DNA from: Paramecium tetraurelia
Taxonomy: Eukaryota > Ciliophora > Oligohymenophorea > Peniculida > Parameciidae
DNA length: 64,000 nucleotides
Direction: 5' to 3'
NCBI RefSeq assembly: GCF_000165425.1
Contig: NW_001798961.1
Coordinates: 1-64,000, forward strand
Shown here: piece after piece, positions 36,965 to 48,300 of the stretch
Position numbering within the stretch: position 1 is the first letter of the stretch
How the letters are laid out: every line of letters begins with the position of its first letter
Notes under the pieces: generated by a model
Told to the model about the DNA's origin: nothing
Seen by the model: only the letters and a program-made list of their open reading frames with translations
The model's database searches: none
Translations under genes and position numbers: made by a program

Positions 36965-38249
36965 ATGAATCAATTTTATGGAAATTCTTTTAACCTGGAT
37001 GACCCTTCCACTGTACAATAATTTCTCTATCTAGGGAGTTAATCATTCTCTTCACTTCAACCCAAAAGCAACAAAACATTTCTCTAATACAATAACTGTT
37101 AAACAAGAAGTGAATGAGTAAAATTTACAATGTAATATATATCTCTTCTTATCCATTGTTCATGGCATCAAACGATTGAATAAACTATTTGTTTAGACCT
37201 GCTTCAACAGAGATCAGTTCCTCCATTTATTTGACACTTAACAATACTCCCTCTTACTTTACAAAGTTCTCTAAATTGTAAATCAATATTTCAACGATGA
37301 CAACACAAAGATTCAATATGAAAAACACGCAATAAATAAGTCATGGCACTCCTCTGACCAAAAACCATATCAACCCCAACCATAGCCTCTACAAACACAA
37401 AACAATAGCGATAAGTTTTAATAGATGATCAAGAAAATTATTTCAACTGATTTAGATCCGTTAAAATCATTGATTCATAAAGTTCAGGATTAAAATCGAA
37501 CTTATTAATATTCATAAACCAAAGTTAATAATACCCCCCAAGTGTCATTCCACCAAAATGAGAAAATTATGAAATCGAGTTCTTTGAAAGATTAATTGAA
37601 AGATAAAATAGCCAAATTGACTATGTAGAATACATACCTTTGCAAGGAGAAAGTAATAAAAACCAATTCAGATTCTATTCAATATACATAAAACAATATC
37701 GCCATTAATGAATCTATGAATGAGAAGCAATTCGAAAGAGAAATAGTTTAAAAACAAAATAAAACCAACTTTGGACAACAAATTTTATTTAATAATCTAG
37801 TCCAACAAGAAGATTAACTAATGTCTTTCTAAAATAACGGTAAATAGCAAAAGACTATTCAGGAATCAATGCCGATCTTTGTTCAAAACCAAAAAACAGA
37901 TTTTGCAGTCCAAACATCAGATTAATAAATAGATGGATAATAATAAATTCAACCGAGAGGCGAAGAGTTAAAATACTACTAGAATCAAGAAGACAACACT
38001 TAAAACAATCTTCACACAAGTTGCAATGATCAGAGTGTCAAGAGACAGGAACTTACAGTGAATAGGGTAAGGTATTGTCAGGAATGCAAAAATAAAAATA
38101 AGTACAGTAATGTTGCTTCCAGTGCTTCTCCTTAAAAAAGTGATAGACGCGAAATCTATTCAATTGATTATGTGCAGCATAAAAGAAAGATTGGGAGCAC
38201 TTGTACAAATAGAAATTTCAATATTTTAACTAATGCTCAATTAGGATGA
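36965..38249 (+). CDS. Unknown protein (420 aa) with Q/N-rich body
   Basis: One 22-base intron (37013-37034, GTA...TAG) near the 5' end gives exactly 421 codons. Residues about 45-95 form a hydrophobic, helical region (IYLFLSIVHGIKRLNKLF, then FDTQQYSLLLYKVLQ) that may be a small folded domain. The remainder is charged and Q/N-rich, with YCQEC near residue 370 as a lone C-x2-C. No family recognised. The next gene starts 36 bases after the stop, in the same frame and on the same strand. No canonical intron removes the TGA, so I keep them separate. Confidence 0.7.
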
Positions 38250-38285
38250 GTGAAAACAAAATAAAATTTAATTACATATTTTTTT

Positions 38286-39242
38286 ATGTCCATTTTAACC
38301 TTGTATAAGTCTAATTCTAGATCTGCTCTATCCAGAGATAAAAATGAAGGCCAATCAAAAAATACTCCTATGAAATTGATCAAATCCCAATAATAGGACA
38401 GAGAAAAACTGTACAATAGTCAAATCATGCAAAATGCCTTGATTGAATCATGCAAGAAATCTAAGGAAAACAGAATGAATTCTCCAACTTTCAAAGTGAC
38501 AGACACCATTATATAAGTATTTCTTTCATTGGATAATAGGCAAATCAAGATGCAATGGCATAAAAATCCGGGAAAAAGAAAGGTATATTTAGTGGAATAG
38601 ATTCCTAAATAGACCCTTTTAGAAATGTCCATACATCTACTAATAAGACGAATGTTAAGTTGATGATGTTTAATGATGGACATTATATGAAAAAATATCA
38701 ACAAAAATAAACAGATATGCAACAAGAAAAGAATTACAGATATTCAATAAAAGTGTTTTAACAAGAGTAGAAATAGGATGTGGCTCAAAAAAAGGTTAGG
38801 AAGAGTGTTCCAGGATAACCGGTGGCAAAGGATCCCATCTTGTCTCCAGATTCAAAGGTGGATAAAAAAGTATGAGATTGAAAATATTGAAAGCTCAGGA
38901 TTTCTTGTTCACATTAGATTGAACACAAGGAGTAGATAGAAAGTATAAAAACATATAAGCATGCAAACTCATCTTCTGGATTTCGAGGGAGTGTTCAAGA
39001 AGGTCAAAAGAATGATGTTAGTCCAATCAAGATGAGACAAAGTAATACCTACAAAAGTGAAATGAAAAATATATTAACTCAAGATGAGAACTTCTTAAAA
39101 CTTGTAATTCTTTCATTTAGATGTTTGATAGTTTTCAAGAACTGATTATAAAGGGAGTGACAATATCAAAAAGTCAAAGAAGCCTTGCTTAAAAATGGAT
39201 GTCCCAAGACCGATATCTGCATTTGCTTTTTATGAGAAGTGA
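38286..39242 (+). CDS. Basic, probably disordered protein (293 aa)
   Basis: Introns at 38517-38539 (TAG), 38870-38893 (ends AAG) and 39104-39131 (TAG) give exactly 294 codons. The protein is rich in K, S, Q and N (e.g. SALSRDKNEGQSKNTP, KKVRKSVPGQP) and ends ISAFAFYEK. There are no motifs beyond short basic clusters. It could be a microtubule- or nucleic-acid-associated disordered protein, but nothing in the sequence proves this. Alternatively it is the 3' half of the preceding gene. Confidence 0.62.
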
Positions 39243-39308
39243 TATAAATTTTAAATTAATTTACGTTATTGATTACTGTATACAGGTGTTGTAATACAAA
39301 AATTGAAA

Positions 39309-39699
39309 TGACAACAGTATAAATTAGATGTTTGAGAGTGTTTTCACAATCCCAAAAAGAATTTTCCCATTTTCACATAATTATTAGATCTATCATTTTA
39401 TGTTGCTTTGAGCTCTTCCTCCCAAGAATATCATATAATAATCCTGTAAATGAGGGACCTCTTCTTTTAGAGATAATCAAATCCTCAGGGAGAGTGGAAA
39501 GGCATTCTCACCTTGAAGTGACCAATATTAATGGGTTTGGTACTTAGTAGTTGATTGCAAGAGGGCTCAAAGCTAGGAACACGATGAACTTGGCGCAACT
39601 CCATTAATGCTATCTTGTGTTAGAGGTTAAGAGATAAGGAAATGAAATGAGTCACAATGATGGTTTGGAAAATTAAAAAGATAAATAAATGCATATATG
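39309..39699 (+). CDS. Possible small gene (130 codons), unsupported by motifs
   Basis: An ATG opens 130 codons without TGA, including a central stretch EGPLLLEIIKSSGRVERHSH. A hydrophobic early segment could be an unrecognised intron. No family, signal or repeat is visible, and the minus strand shows nothing better. It lies between two confident plus-strand genes, so it may be a real short gene or unspliced 5' sequence of the next one. Confidence 0.3.
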
Positions 39700-39889
39700 A
39701 ATTAAAGTATTGGAATTGGGTCAGGAAATGAACGGAGATTGAAGAAGATTTGGTTAGTTAGCTTGTCTTTACACTGGTGAATATAAGGGCTTAGTATTAT
39801 TTATGAAACAAATTAATTATTTTCAATAAGCATTTTCTTCATCGAATAGATAGGTTCTGGATTTGATTATATCTAGTTAGTAGCTAGCA

Positions 39890-41053
39890 ATGAAGAATCA
39901 ATCTGATGAACAGTAGGAAAATTAAAATAATAGCACATAATTCGAAGACAATAATGGAATTGATTTGGGCATACGCAAAGTAATAAAATTGGGAGAGAAT
40001 GGAGATAAGACTTGTACAAGCCTTAGCATTATTTTAGCCACCAATTTGCAATACAAATCTTTAAGAGACACAGAATAACAAAAATAAGTGATATAGCAAA
40101 TTAAGCATCTTGCACGATAAGGCTCACATATGTACGTAACTATCTTTTTATATTATTTTGATCATTGCAAATACAGTTTCCCATATTCCTTATATTACAT
40201 TATTGCCTATTTATTATTATTTTAGCACCGGATATTTAGAGCTCCCCACAGAGGTAATAAACTAATACAAAAAGAAAAGCAACTCAGACGCCTTGATAGA
40301 TGAAGTGCTATTAGAGTAAGTACCTTTTCATCGCTCCCCAAAACTATATTTCCTTATATTCATCATTTATTTTTTCATTATATTTTTACATAGTAAGTTT
40401 TTACCGCCAAACTCGATCACTCCGCTTATATTCACTAAGAAATTACCTCAAGGTGGACAGTATAGACAAAAAGGAACTTAGCCATTGTGGGTAAATGCAT
40501 TTGAGAGCCTCCTGAGTGTTGTGGTCTAATTGTATTACAAGAGTGATTAGAAATTAGCGGAATTTATGAAAGAAAAGGTCTTGATAGATAGCAAAAAAGA
40601 CATTAAGCAAGTAATTCTTACAATGTATAAAAGGAAAAGAAACCAGGAAGAAAAAAGAAAATTCTTGATAACGATTCTCCTAATCAAGAACAAATCGAAT
40701 AATAGCAGCCAAACAGCTAAAATGTTTACTCTCTTTTATAGCAGGATGTGTTGGACATACTCATCTCTCCCTTGAGGAACGATTTTTCATTCGGTATTCA
40801 ATCCGTTTAAATCTCATAGAAACTTGGACAACCAAAGAAATTGCCATATTTGAATGCGGATTGTGTAGGTATGGTAAACAATACGAATTCTTGTCACATC
40901 TAGTAATTATATTCTTAAAAGAGATAGATTAAAACGAAAAATGCATAAGATATTATTCAATTTTATTACAATTGGAAATTCACAAGCCATTATAAGTTAT
41001 GGAAAATAAATAAAGCATATTATCATCGCAGCAACCTTAACAACTATGTCTGA
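39890..41053 (+). CDS. SANT-like nuclear protein (322 aa) with two long introns
   Basis: Introns at 40132-40225 (94 bases), 40316-40393 (78 bases) and 40611-40633 (23 bases, ends AAG) give exactly 323 codons. Near residue 288-305 the sequence AQDIIQFYYNWKFTSHYKLWK matches the third helix of SANT domains in ELM2/SANT corepressors (FYYxWKxTxxYxxWK). A basic EKKPGRKKK cluster precedes it and may be a nuclear signal. An earlier conserved-looking block is ESLLSVVVQLYYKSDQKLAE. A chromatin-associated role is likely by family. An in-frame ATG at 39803 could extend the start by 29 residues. Confidence 0.7.
40132..40225 (+). other. 94-base intron, unusually long for this genome
   Basis: The intron begins GTACGT and ends ATTTTAG. 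Its removal joins AT to C ACC GGA TAT and keeps the frame. All other introns I model in the window are 20-33 bases, apart from the 78-base intron in the same gene. It contains TACAGT internally, which resembles one end of the Paramecium IES consensus, but I found no matching opposite end. Confidence 0.65.
40316..40393 (+). other. 78-base intron, unusually long for this genome
   Basis: The intron begins GTAAGT and ends TACATAG. Removal joins GA to T AAG TTT TTA and restores a continuous frame with clear coding character on both sides. It contains a pyrimidine-rich middle like a spliceosomal intron of ordinary eukaryotes. Confidence 0.65.
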
Positions 41054-41241
41054 AATGATTTTATTGGCAATCCCCCTATTTTATTTTATTAATAATACAC
41101 TATCAAATATTCAAATTCTATTCCTCCTTTTCATTTCCCCACAACTTACCACGTTTCATAATAATAAAATAACAAAAATAATATATACGAAACCACTATT
41201 ATTTTAGCTAATTACATCTAATAAGTATATATTAAACATCA

Positions 41242-43812
41242 TCATTATTGGATATTTATAATTTCTTCTATGATAAACTTCTCCCACCCATTCCTAGATA
41301 CCTTTAAGCTCACAGCCTTCTCATATGCATCCTAAAGTAATAAGTTTTTGCCTGGATGGTTATGAGGTAGATTTAATTTTATCTGAACTGCTAACTAATA
41401 AAATGCTTTTTTTTAATCCTAAAATAATATTTAAATATTAAACTTCATTCAAAATGATTGTGGGACTGCTTCCCTCCTTACGAATTGCCAACCCATCGAA
41501 ATCTCGTTAGTATTAGATATCTGATACAATACTATTTGTCACTCTATTGGTTTTAGTTTCTGGGTTCCTTACATCCCATTCCGAGTTGATTTAGGACAGA
41601 ACCTCGTTGTCTACATTCTATTCCAAATATTGTGCTCTCAAATACTTCATATTTTCTAAGTCCTCCTTTTAAATTTTCTTAAATAACTCTTATTCAAACT
41701 TGGCTTGCTCTAAATTACTAAATAATATTGTTTATATTACGCTTTCTCAATCTCAACCTATTTATTTAATCTGCTGAGTTCATTTTATAAAAAGCTCTCG
41801 TCTTCCAATTAATTGTTTTAGCTTTCTTCTACAAACTATAATTTGAGTTGCTTCTCTTATGAAACTGCCAAAACCCTTTACAAGGTCAGTATCATAATGA
41901 ATCGTTTTTGATCAAAATTTGATTAGTACTTCTGATACTGTTACGCCAATAACTCATTGTACTGCTTGAGTTTCTTATAGTTTTAGGAGCATTGGATTAT
42001 TTTTGTAATGCAATTAATTATTTCCTCATTATTCATCAACTCATCTTCTAATTGCTTAGATTGAATAATAATGTTCTATTTTAATTACTCTAATTTCTGA
42101 TTTAGATTTAGAATAAGAGTATGAGCATTCTGTGTTTTTGCTTATTGTTTAGATTTAGCCAAACAACTAATGGAATGAGAATCTACATCCTCAAAAGGAA
42201 TGAGATCTTCGCATATAACACACAATACTTATAGATCGTCTTACTTATTGCCATTATTTTTAGAAAATGCCTAGTTGTTTTTCTGCAATTATTTAGGTTC
42301 CTTTTTATTTGAGTAATTTTACCACTCAGGTAGGATGGCTTTAGGTTATGTTCTCTAAAATTTTATTGCTTTTTCTGCTTATAAAAATAGTTCTTTTTGA
42401 TCCAACCTTTCTTATTGCATTGTAAGTAAAGTAGGTGATTAAGGATATTTGATTGGAGATTAAATGGCTTATGATTATTTTTGAGGTTAAGGAATAACAA
42501 TCTATTGTTAAGAAGTGCGATTACTTTATAGCCTAGATTATTAATCTAGGATTGGGTTAGTTTTATTGGGTGATTGAATTTTTCTGGAATATTATTATAA
42601 TTGAGCATCCAATTAATAATCGTTATCCTAAACTCTATTGACAATGGTTCTTTGTAATACTTTTTGATTGGCCATAGGCTAAACCATTTATGAGAAGTAA
42701 ACTTCTGTATTTTTTTTATTGATTTAGGCTTCAGGTTTATTATTTATGAAACTAGAATGTCTTAATGGTAATATTGGTGCAGAAGGTGAGGGGGAAGTGA
42801 GTGAGTAATTTTATGAGTTATCAACATTGACTATCTCGGTAATTTTGATTGTTTCAAATTAATCTGGACTGTTAACCCTGAATTTTTCTGGCTTATTATG
42901 AGAACTTTAATAATTACTTTAATAATTTTCAGAATATTATTATTACTCTATTTATTTCTACATTGTTGGAGATATAAACCTACTTTTTGGAGGGGTATTT
43001 TGAATTACAGGATTAGTTTCAATAGGTTTAGAATAAGTGTTGTTGTATGTAGTGGGAGTGTATTTAATTGGGTCTTTATTGTTTTGTAAAGATTACATAT
43101 TGGGTTATTATGACATTATTGATTATGATTTGTAATTTTGATCGAGTGGTTAGTATAAATTGGTAGTTGTGCTTCTGTTCTCATATGCTGGATAATTATT
43201 ATTAGGATTTGCTAACATATTAGAGCCATCTTGGATTGGTTTATTAAATTGCTAAAACTGAAAGGGTGTAATAAATTTATTATTGGTATGAAGATCTTAG
43301 ACTTGATCTTACAATTCAGCTCTCAACTCCTCGTCGCAAAGTGTTTAGGCATTTTTTGTGTTCTGATTGAATTAACTTGGTTCTTCAAATTTCCTGTAAA
43401 TAGAATCCATCTATTATAATGGTCTTGAGAAATTCTCCTAATTAAGAACGCCAAAAAATGATGAATTTATTAAACTATCTTCCTCTGAATATTTGATGAT
43501 TTCTTAATTATATTTTTTCTAGTCAACTACCTACGTAATGGATAGAGTGTTATTATGGAATTGACTCTCGGTTGTTCCCCTATAAGCAGGCGATTAATCA
43601 ATGTAAAAATTGCGATTGTCGAATGGTTGTATCATGCTATCATTCAGCCTGGATGAAATGTCTGTTTCTGATGAAAATATTTTATCAAATTCGCAAGGCA
43701 AATCCGATCCTATTGTAGGTTGAGGTATCTTAGGTACGTATTCAGATCTACGATAACTCATTGACATAGAGTGATCTACAGGCTGAAAAACTGGGTTAAC
43801 AAATTATTTCAT
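41242..43812 (-). CDS. C2HC zinc-finger coiled-coil protein (840 aa)
   Basis: Introns at 41718-41740 (GTA...TAG) and 41419-41443 (starts GTT, ends TAG) give exactly 841 codons. Residues 1-510 are low-complexity and Q/N/S/P-rich. Around 526-547 lies CVICEDLIPFEDVDSHSISC, a C-x2-C...H-x4-C knuckle of the C2HC type found in ZC2HC1-like proteins. It is followed by about 150 residues of coiled coil (NLNQKLEQLKQNIIIQSKQL). The last 60 residues look folded (HNHPGKNLLLQDAYEKAV, WEKFIIEEII). The finger may bind protein or RNA; no specific role is evident. The gene converges on the SANT-like gene. Confidence 0.82.
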
Positions 43813-44101
43813 TTATATTAATTTTTAATACTCTCCATTAAATTCAAAAAAAAATCCCTTTACTTATTTGAGACATCTTACAATTTGCAATATAATTTTA
43901 TGGTTCCTTCCCCCAAAAGTAAATATAAACACAGGTGACATCAATTTTGAATTGGGGGAGACCCAATCACGATAGATTCGAATTTTCTAACTTACAATTA
44001 GAGTTGAGGAGGTATGTAAAAAGTAAATTCTATAAGGAATGAATTAATCAATGGATTGAGAAAATGTAATTTTTTTTTTTGATTAAATTTTTAAATGATT
44101 T
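43813..44101. other. Spacer with unresolved first exon of next gene
   Basis: AT-rich, with a G-rich patch (gggggaga) at about 43965. The first exon of the downstream gene probably lies at 43990-44060. No ATG there joins in frame through the obvious GTA...TAG intron (about 44066-44103). Confidence 0.35.
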
Positions 44102-45211
44102 AGAATCAATCAGCTAGTGTTCCTAGTGAGGAGAGTAGTATAGTTCATGAGCCTTTTGAAGGAGGTGATCCATCTCCTCTAACTAATCAATCAATTAATA
44201 TGGGAAGTAATATTAAAATTTTAATGGTATTTAGATCCACCTATAACTGTTGTACCAACTTAAGTGAGTGAATTGACTTAAATGAATTAAGAGAATGTTG
44301 AAGGAGATTCAAATGCTCCAGGTGATCAGGATCAGAAAATTATAATTCACAATTTAGAATAGAAATTAGCGCCAGCTTAAGAAAGTTCATTAATTGAAAC
44401 GAAAGTTTGTTATTTTTAACATATAATTATTTAGTGCAAGAAAAAATAAAATTTCCCAGCTCTAAAGTTACGATAAGAATTAATCAAATACCTCTTAAAT
44501 TTTTGGTAAAGATTTAGTAGAATTTTTTAAGTTTTTTTGTCGCAAAAACAATAAAGGAGAGAACCAAAGCCAGGTAAAAATTTATATATAGGACAAAGAA
44601 GTAAAAACAACAGATGCGGATCAAATGGATTCCCTAAACTAAAGCGGCATTCAAAAAATAGAAAAATTATTTAATAATGTAATTGAAGTAATTTTTCAAA
44701 GTAATTGTTTTTAAAATTAGTTAATACTGGAACAAAATAAACTGAAACTGTACAATTAACAAAAATATTTTAATTTTTAGATAAAAATAAATATAAGGTT
44801 TTTGATTTATTGGGAAATTTGGGTTAAAAAATCAAAATCCTAATTAGAAAATGAAAAGAAATAAGGTGAAGTTAGTAAAACGCAAAACAATCAAGATAAA
44901 GAAATGGCAGAAAACCAGAAGAGAGACACTCCGAAAGTATAATGTTTGAATAGATACATTCCAGAGATAGAAAATTAACTACTGAATCTAGATGATTATT
45001 CATCCTCTTAATAAGAAACTTGTGAACCACGAGTTGATTGTTATGAGGACCCTCCTCGTCAGTTGATGTAGGAACGTAAGAATTCATCAGAATTTGAAAA
45101 CAATGATCAAAATTGTAAAATAATTAATATAATTTTATAGAAGCAGGCCAAGAATAATATTTTTTATTCAATTGTTTCAATTGTTAGATCTTTGATTTAG
45201 GAAAACAATGA
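44102..45211 (+). CDS. Acidic/polar multi-exon protein, start unresolved
   Basis: The clearest exon reads SVPSEESSIVHEPFEGGDPS. It is joined through a 28-base intron (about 44208-44235) to PPITVVPTQVSELTQ and a polar, acidic continuation. Several further small introns are likely between 44400 and 44780. A good exon at 44840-45110 contains KRDTPKV and ETCEPRVDCYEDPPRQ. A final 26-base intron (about 45117-45142) leads to TGA 45209-45211. No family recognised. The exon pattern is my best reading, and alternative joins exist in the middle. The gene converges on the giant minus-strand gene. Confidence 0.45.
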
Positions 45212-45347
45212 GAATTTAAATAATTATTAAAGTACAGAAATATACAAATTTATACAAATTTATAAAAAACTCCTAAGTTGTTAATTCATTAGCTCACTAT
45301 AAAAAATTACAAATTTATAATGTCTGTAAGGTAAAAATTTATATTAT

Positions 45348-48300
45348 TCATTCATTCTATCTCAATCTGATGACACTCACATTGCAGCTTACATTACTAA
45401 CACTCTTATTTATATCTTATACTGGATGTACTTGGCAATAGCTTGGTTCTTTGAGCAATTTTTTATATTTGCAATACAAGTTGATGGAGCAAGCTGAGAC
45501 GCTTATGAATGCAGCTGCCAAGATAATAATCACAATAGTCATGATTGTAAATTGTTCCGTAGTTAAAGTATCTGAAATACAAGAAGAATCAGATAGTGAA
45601 TATCCGATCTTACAAGTGGTGCAAATATCTGGAGCTGTGCAGTCCTCGCAATCATCAGGACACTTTGGCTCACAAAGTTTAGTAGATATATTTCTAAAGT
45701 AGCCTTCGGAACATTCAGTTTCAATACAAGCTTCATTGTTATTTAATTGATAGCCATTCTTGCAGATCTAACATGTCCAAGGGATTTCACAAGAATCACA
45801 GAATGCGCCACAATCCATAATGCACTAGTTGTTTTTGTTCAAATAGAAGCCGTATTAGCATTTCAAACAAACCAGAGGTGATTGACAACTTTGACATTAA
45901 TAACTACAAAGATCAGATGAGGAAGATGAATCTGTAATCAAGGTTCCATACTTATTGTATTTTTACATAAAAATGCCATCCCCTAGAATAGTTCCATCAG
46001 AATCAATATTTTTGGCTGTCCAAGTCACAGCAAATTGATTCTCATTGATAATTTGTATTCTTGGGGTTTGAGGATAAATGCCTTCGATTTACACTTCAAT
46101 GATTTGGCTACTGGACACACCCATAGAATCGAAGATCTAAAATTCAATTCCAATTGATTTATAATTGGAGTCAGTGATCTTCCAGGCAACTATAAATCCA
46201 TCATTAAATGATTAGATATCTGGAGTCAAGGAAGCAATCTAGATGTCACCAACACTCTTAACCTCACTTCTTGTCTTTAGATCCTTAGATATTAATTAGT
46301 AATTCAAGATGAATTGAGGTTAGGATAACTATAGGTTTTTGTTTTCCCATAAAAACACCATGATTCCATTAGCTAAGTTAGTAACTCTTAAGTTGATGGA
46401 ATTAGAGTCGGCAATTGCTTTTGGAGAATCAATCAGGTCTCCATCTTCAGTGATTTATTGAACAAAGACATAGCCATCACTTTAGTAGGTTAAGGAGATT
46501 ATTCCATTTTCATCGGCTACAATAGATGGAGCAGCTAATTAGTTAACCTTTTTAATTTCTTGAACTGATGTCTTACTATTCATGAGTGAGTCATATGATG
46601 AAATGAACATGGAGAAATCATTAGATACTTTATCGCTTTTGGCCATATAAGCAATCAATAAAGAATTGTTTGGAGTCTTTTTAATTTGACAAGGTATTTT
46701 AATGTCTTGTAAATCTGTTTTTTGATGAGTTCCCAATAGAATATCTTGGCTTTAAGCAGTCCCATCAGAGGAAAACTTCTTCAATTTAACGTCGGTTGAG
46801 GCTGAAGAAGCATCCATCCAAGTAACAAAGAATTCATAATCAATCGAAATTATGTCTGCATAAAAGTTTTGGATGATGGATTGCTGACTTAACAATCTTC
46901 TGGCATTTCCAGTAACTTTCATTGGGTCTCCAACTTTGACATTATCAACAGAATACAATTAGAAATAGACACCAGCATTATCTCCATTTTAGTACCACAT
47001 AAGAATGTAGCTGCCATCAGGGAAGGTAGCCATAAGGGGTGTTCCCACAGTTGTATTTTTGATTTAATCTAGAATGGATGAATTTTCTTATTGGCACTTT
47101 TTGTCGGATGTAACTACATAGCCGAAAGCACAAGTTTAGCATTCAAGAGGAACACTGCATTGACTGCAATTAGCAGGACAATGAGGAAGACATTTTTAAT
47201 TATCAGTGCTGAGATAGTAATTATCATCACACACTTTACAATAGGTTGTTGTCGTAGTGGTGGTGTCTTCTAAACATTGTGCACAATTACTAACACAAAT
47301 AATTTTAACGCATTGTCCATTTACTAATTTGTATCCGATGTTACAAGCGTCACAAACTGCAAAACTAGTACATTGATTACAATTGTCTTGACATGTCAAT
47401 TTACATTTGCTGTTAGTATCCAGTTAGTAATTTTGACTGCATTATTCACAGTAATAGGAGTTGATACACTTATCGCAATTAGCTATGCAGTTCTTATTTG
47501 TGCTCCAAAATGGAATATTACCGAATTAATCATATTGTTTGTAATAAATGGTCACTTTTTATGACTCTGGTGGAAGACTTTATTAGTATATTCTTTACTC
47601 CTGGTAAATTATGTATCCGTTTGAAGTTTGCTTATAGAATCGCTTCTGCCATCCTTTATTGAATAAAACAAATTGTGGCTCCCCAATTTTCATACCTGCA
47701 TTGTCGAATCTCTAAGAATATATTTCAATATTTTCATAGTTATGGTAGTTAGGCTTTTCAATTATTATTGTGAATGAATCTTAGAAGGCAAATAGCTGAG
47801 CAAATTGCTGATTGGAGAATTTGTTCTCCAACACCAAAGCCTCAGTTGTTAAGGGTATATCTTAGCTATCAAGTATTCTGTAATACACCTAATAGTTGGA
47901 TTCAATTTCATTGCTACTATAATACTTAAGATTTTGGGTTCCTGAAATAATTTAAATCTTATTGCCATTAGATAGTTAGTAAATGTCACAAGAATTGTAG
48001 TGGAATATTTCTGAATACAGACAAACTTATTTGGTTTGTTAAATGGTTAGGGAATTAGAAAATGTATATCTTTCATCTTTTTTAGATAACATGATCGAAT
48101 CCTTGATTCTGTTAAAATCATACCAGCCTTAACTGCAATCAAATATTTATTCTTTTTGAATCACATTAAATGATTCATCATACAACACTCTAAACACTCC
48201 AAAGAATATCTTGTAATAGATCAGAGAATATTGATTAATGCCAATTGGATTCAAAATGATATTCCAAATGTTGATGTTTGTATCAATGGTTTCAATTCTC

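Noticed and set aside
38241-38290. Readthrough or intron joining the 420-aa and 293-aa genes
   Set aside because: The frames agree, but no GT...AG interval removes the TGA at 38247 without creating another stop, so they are kept as two genes.
40171-40225. Retained internal eliminated sequence inside the 94-base intron
   Set aside because: One end resembles TAYAGY, but no matching inverted end flanked by TA was found. Kept only as a remark.
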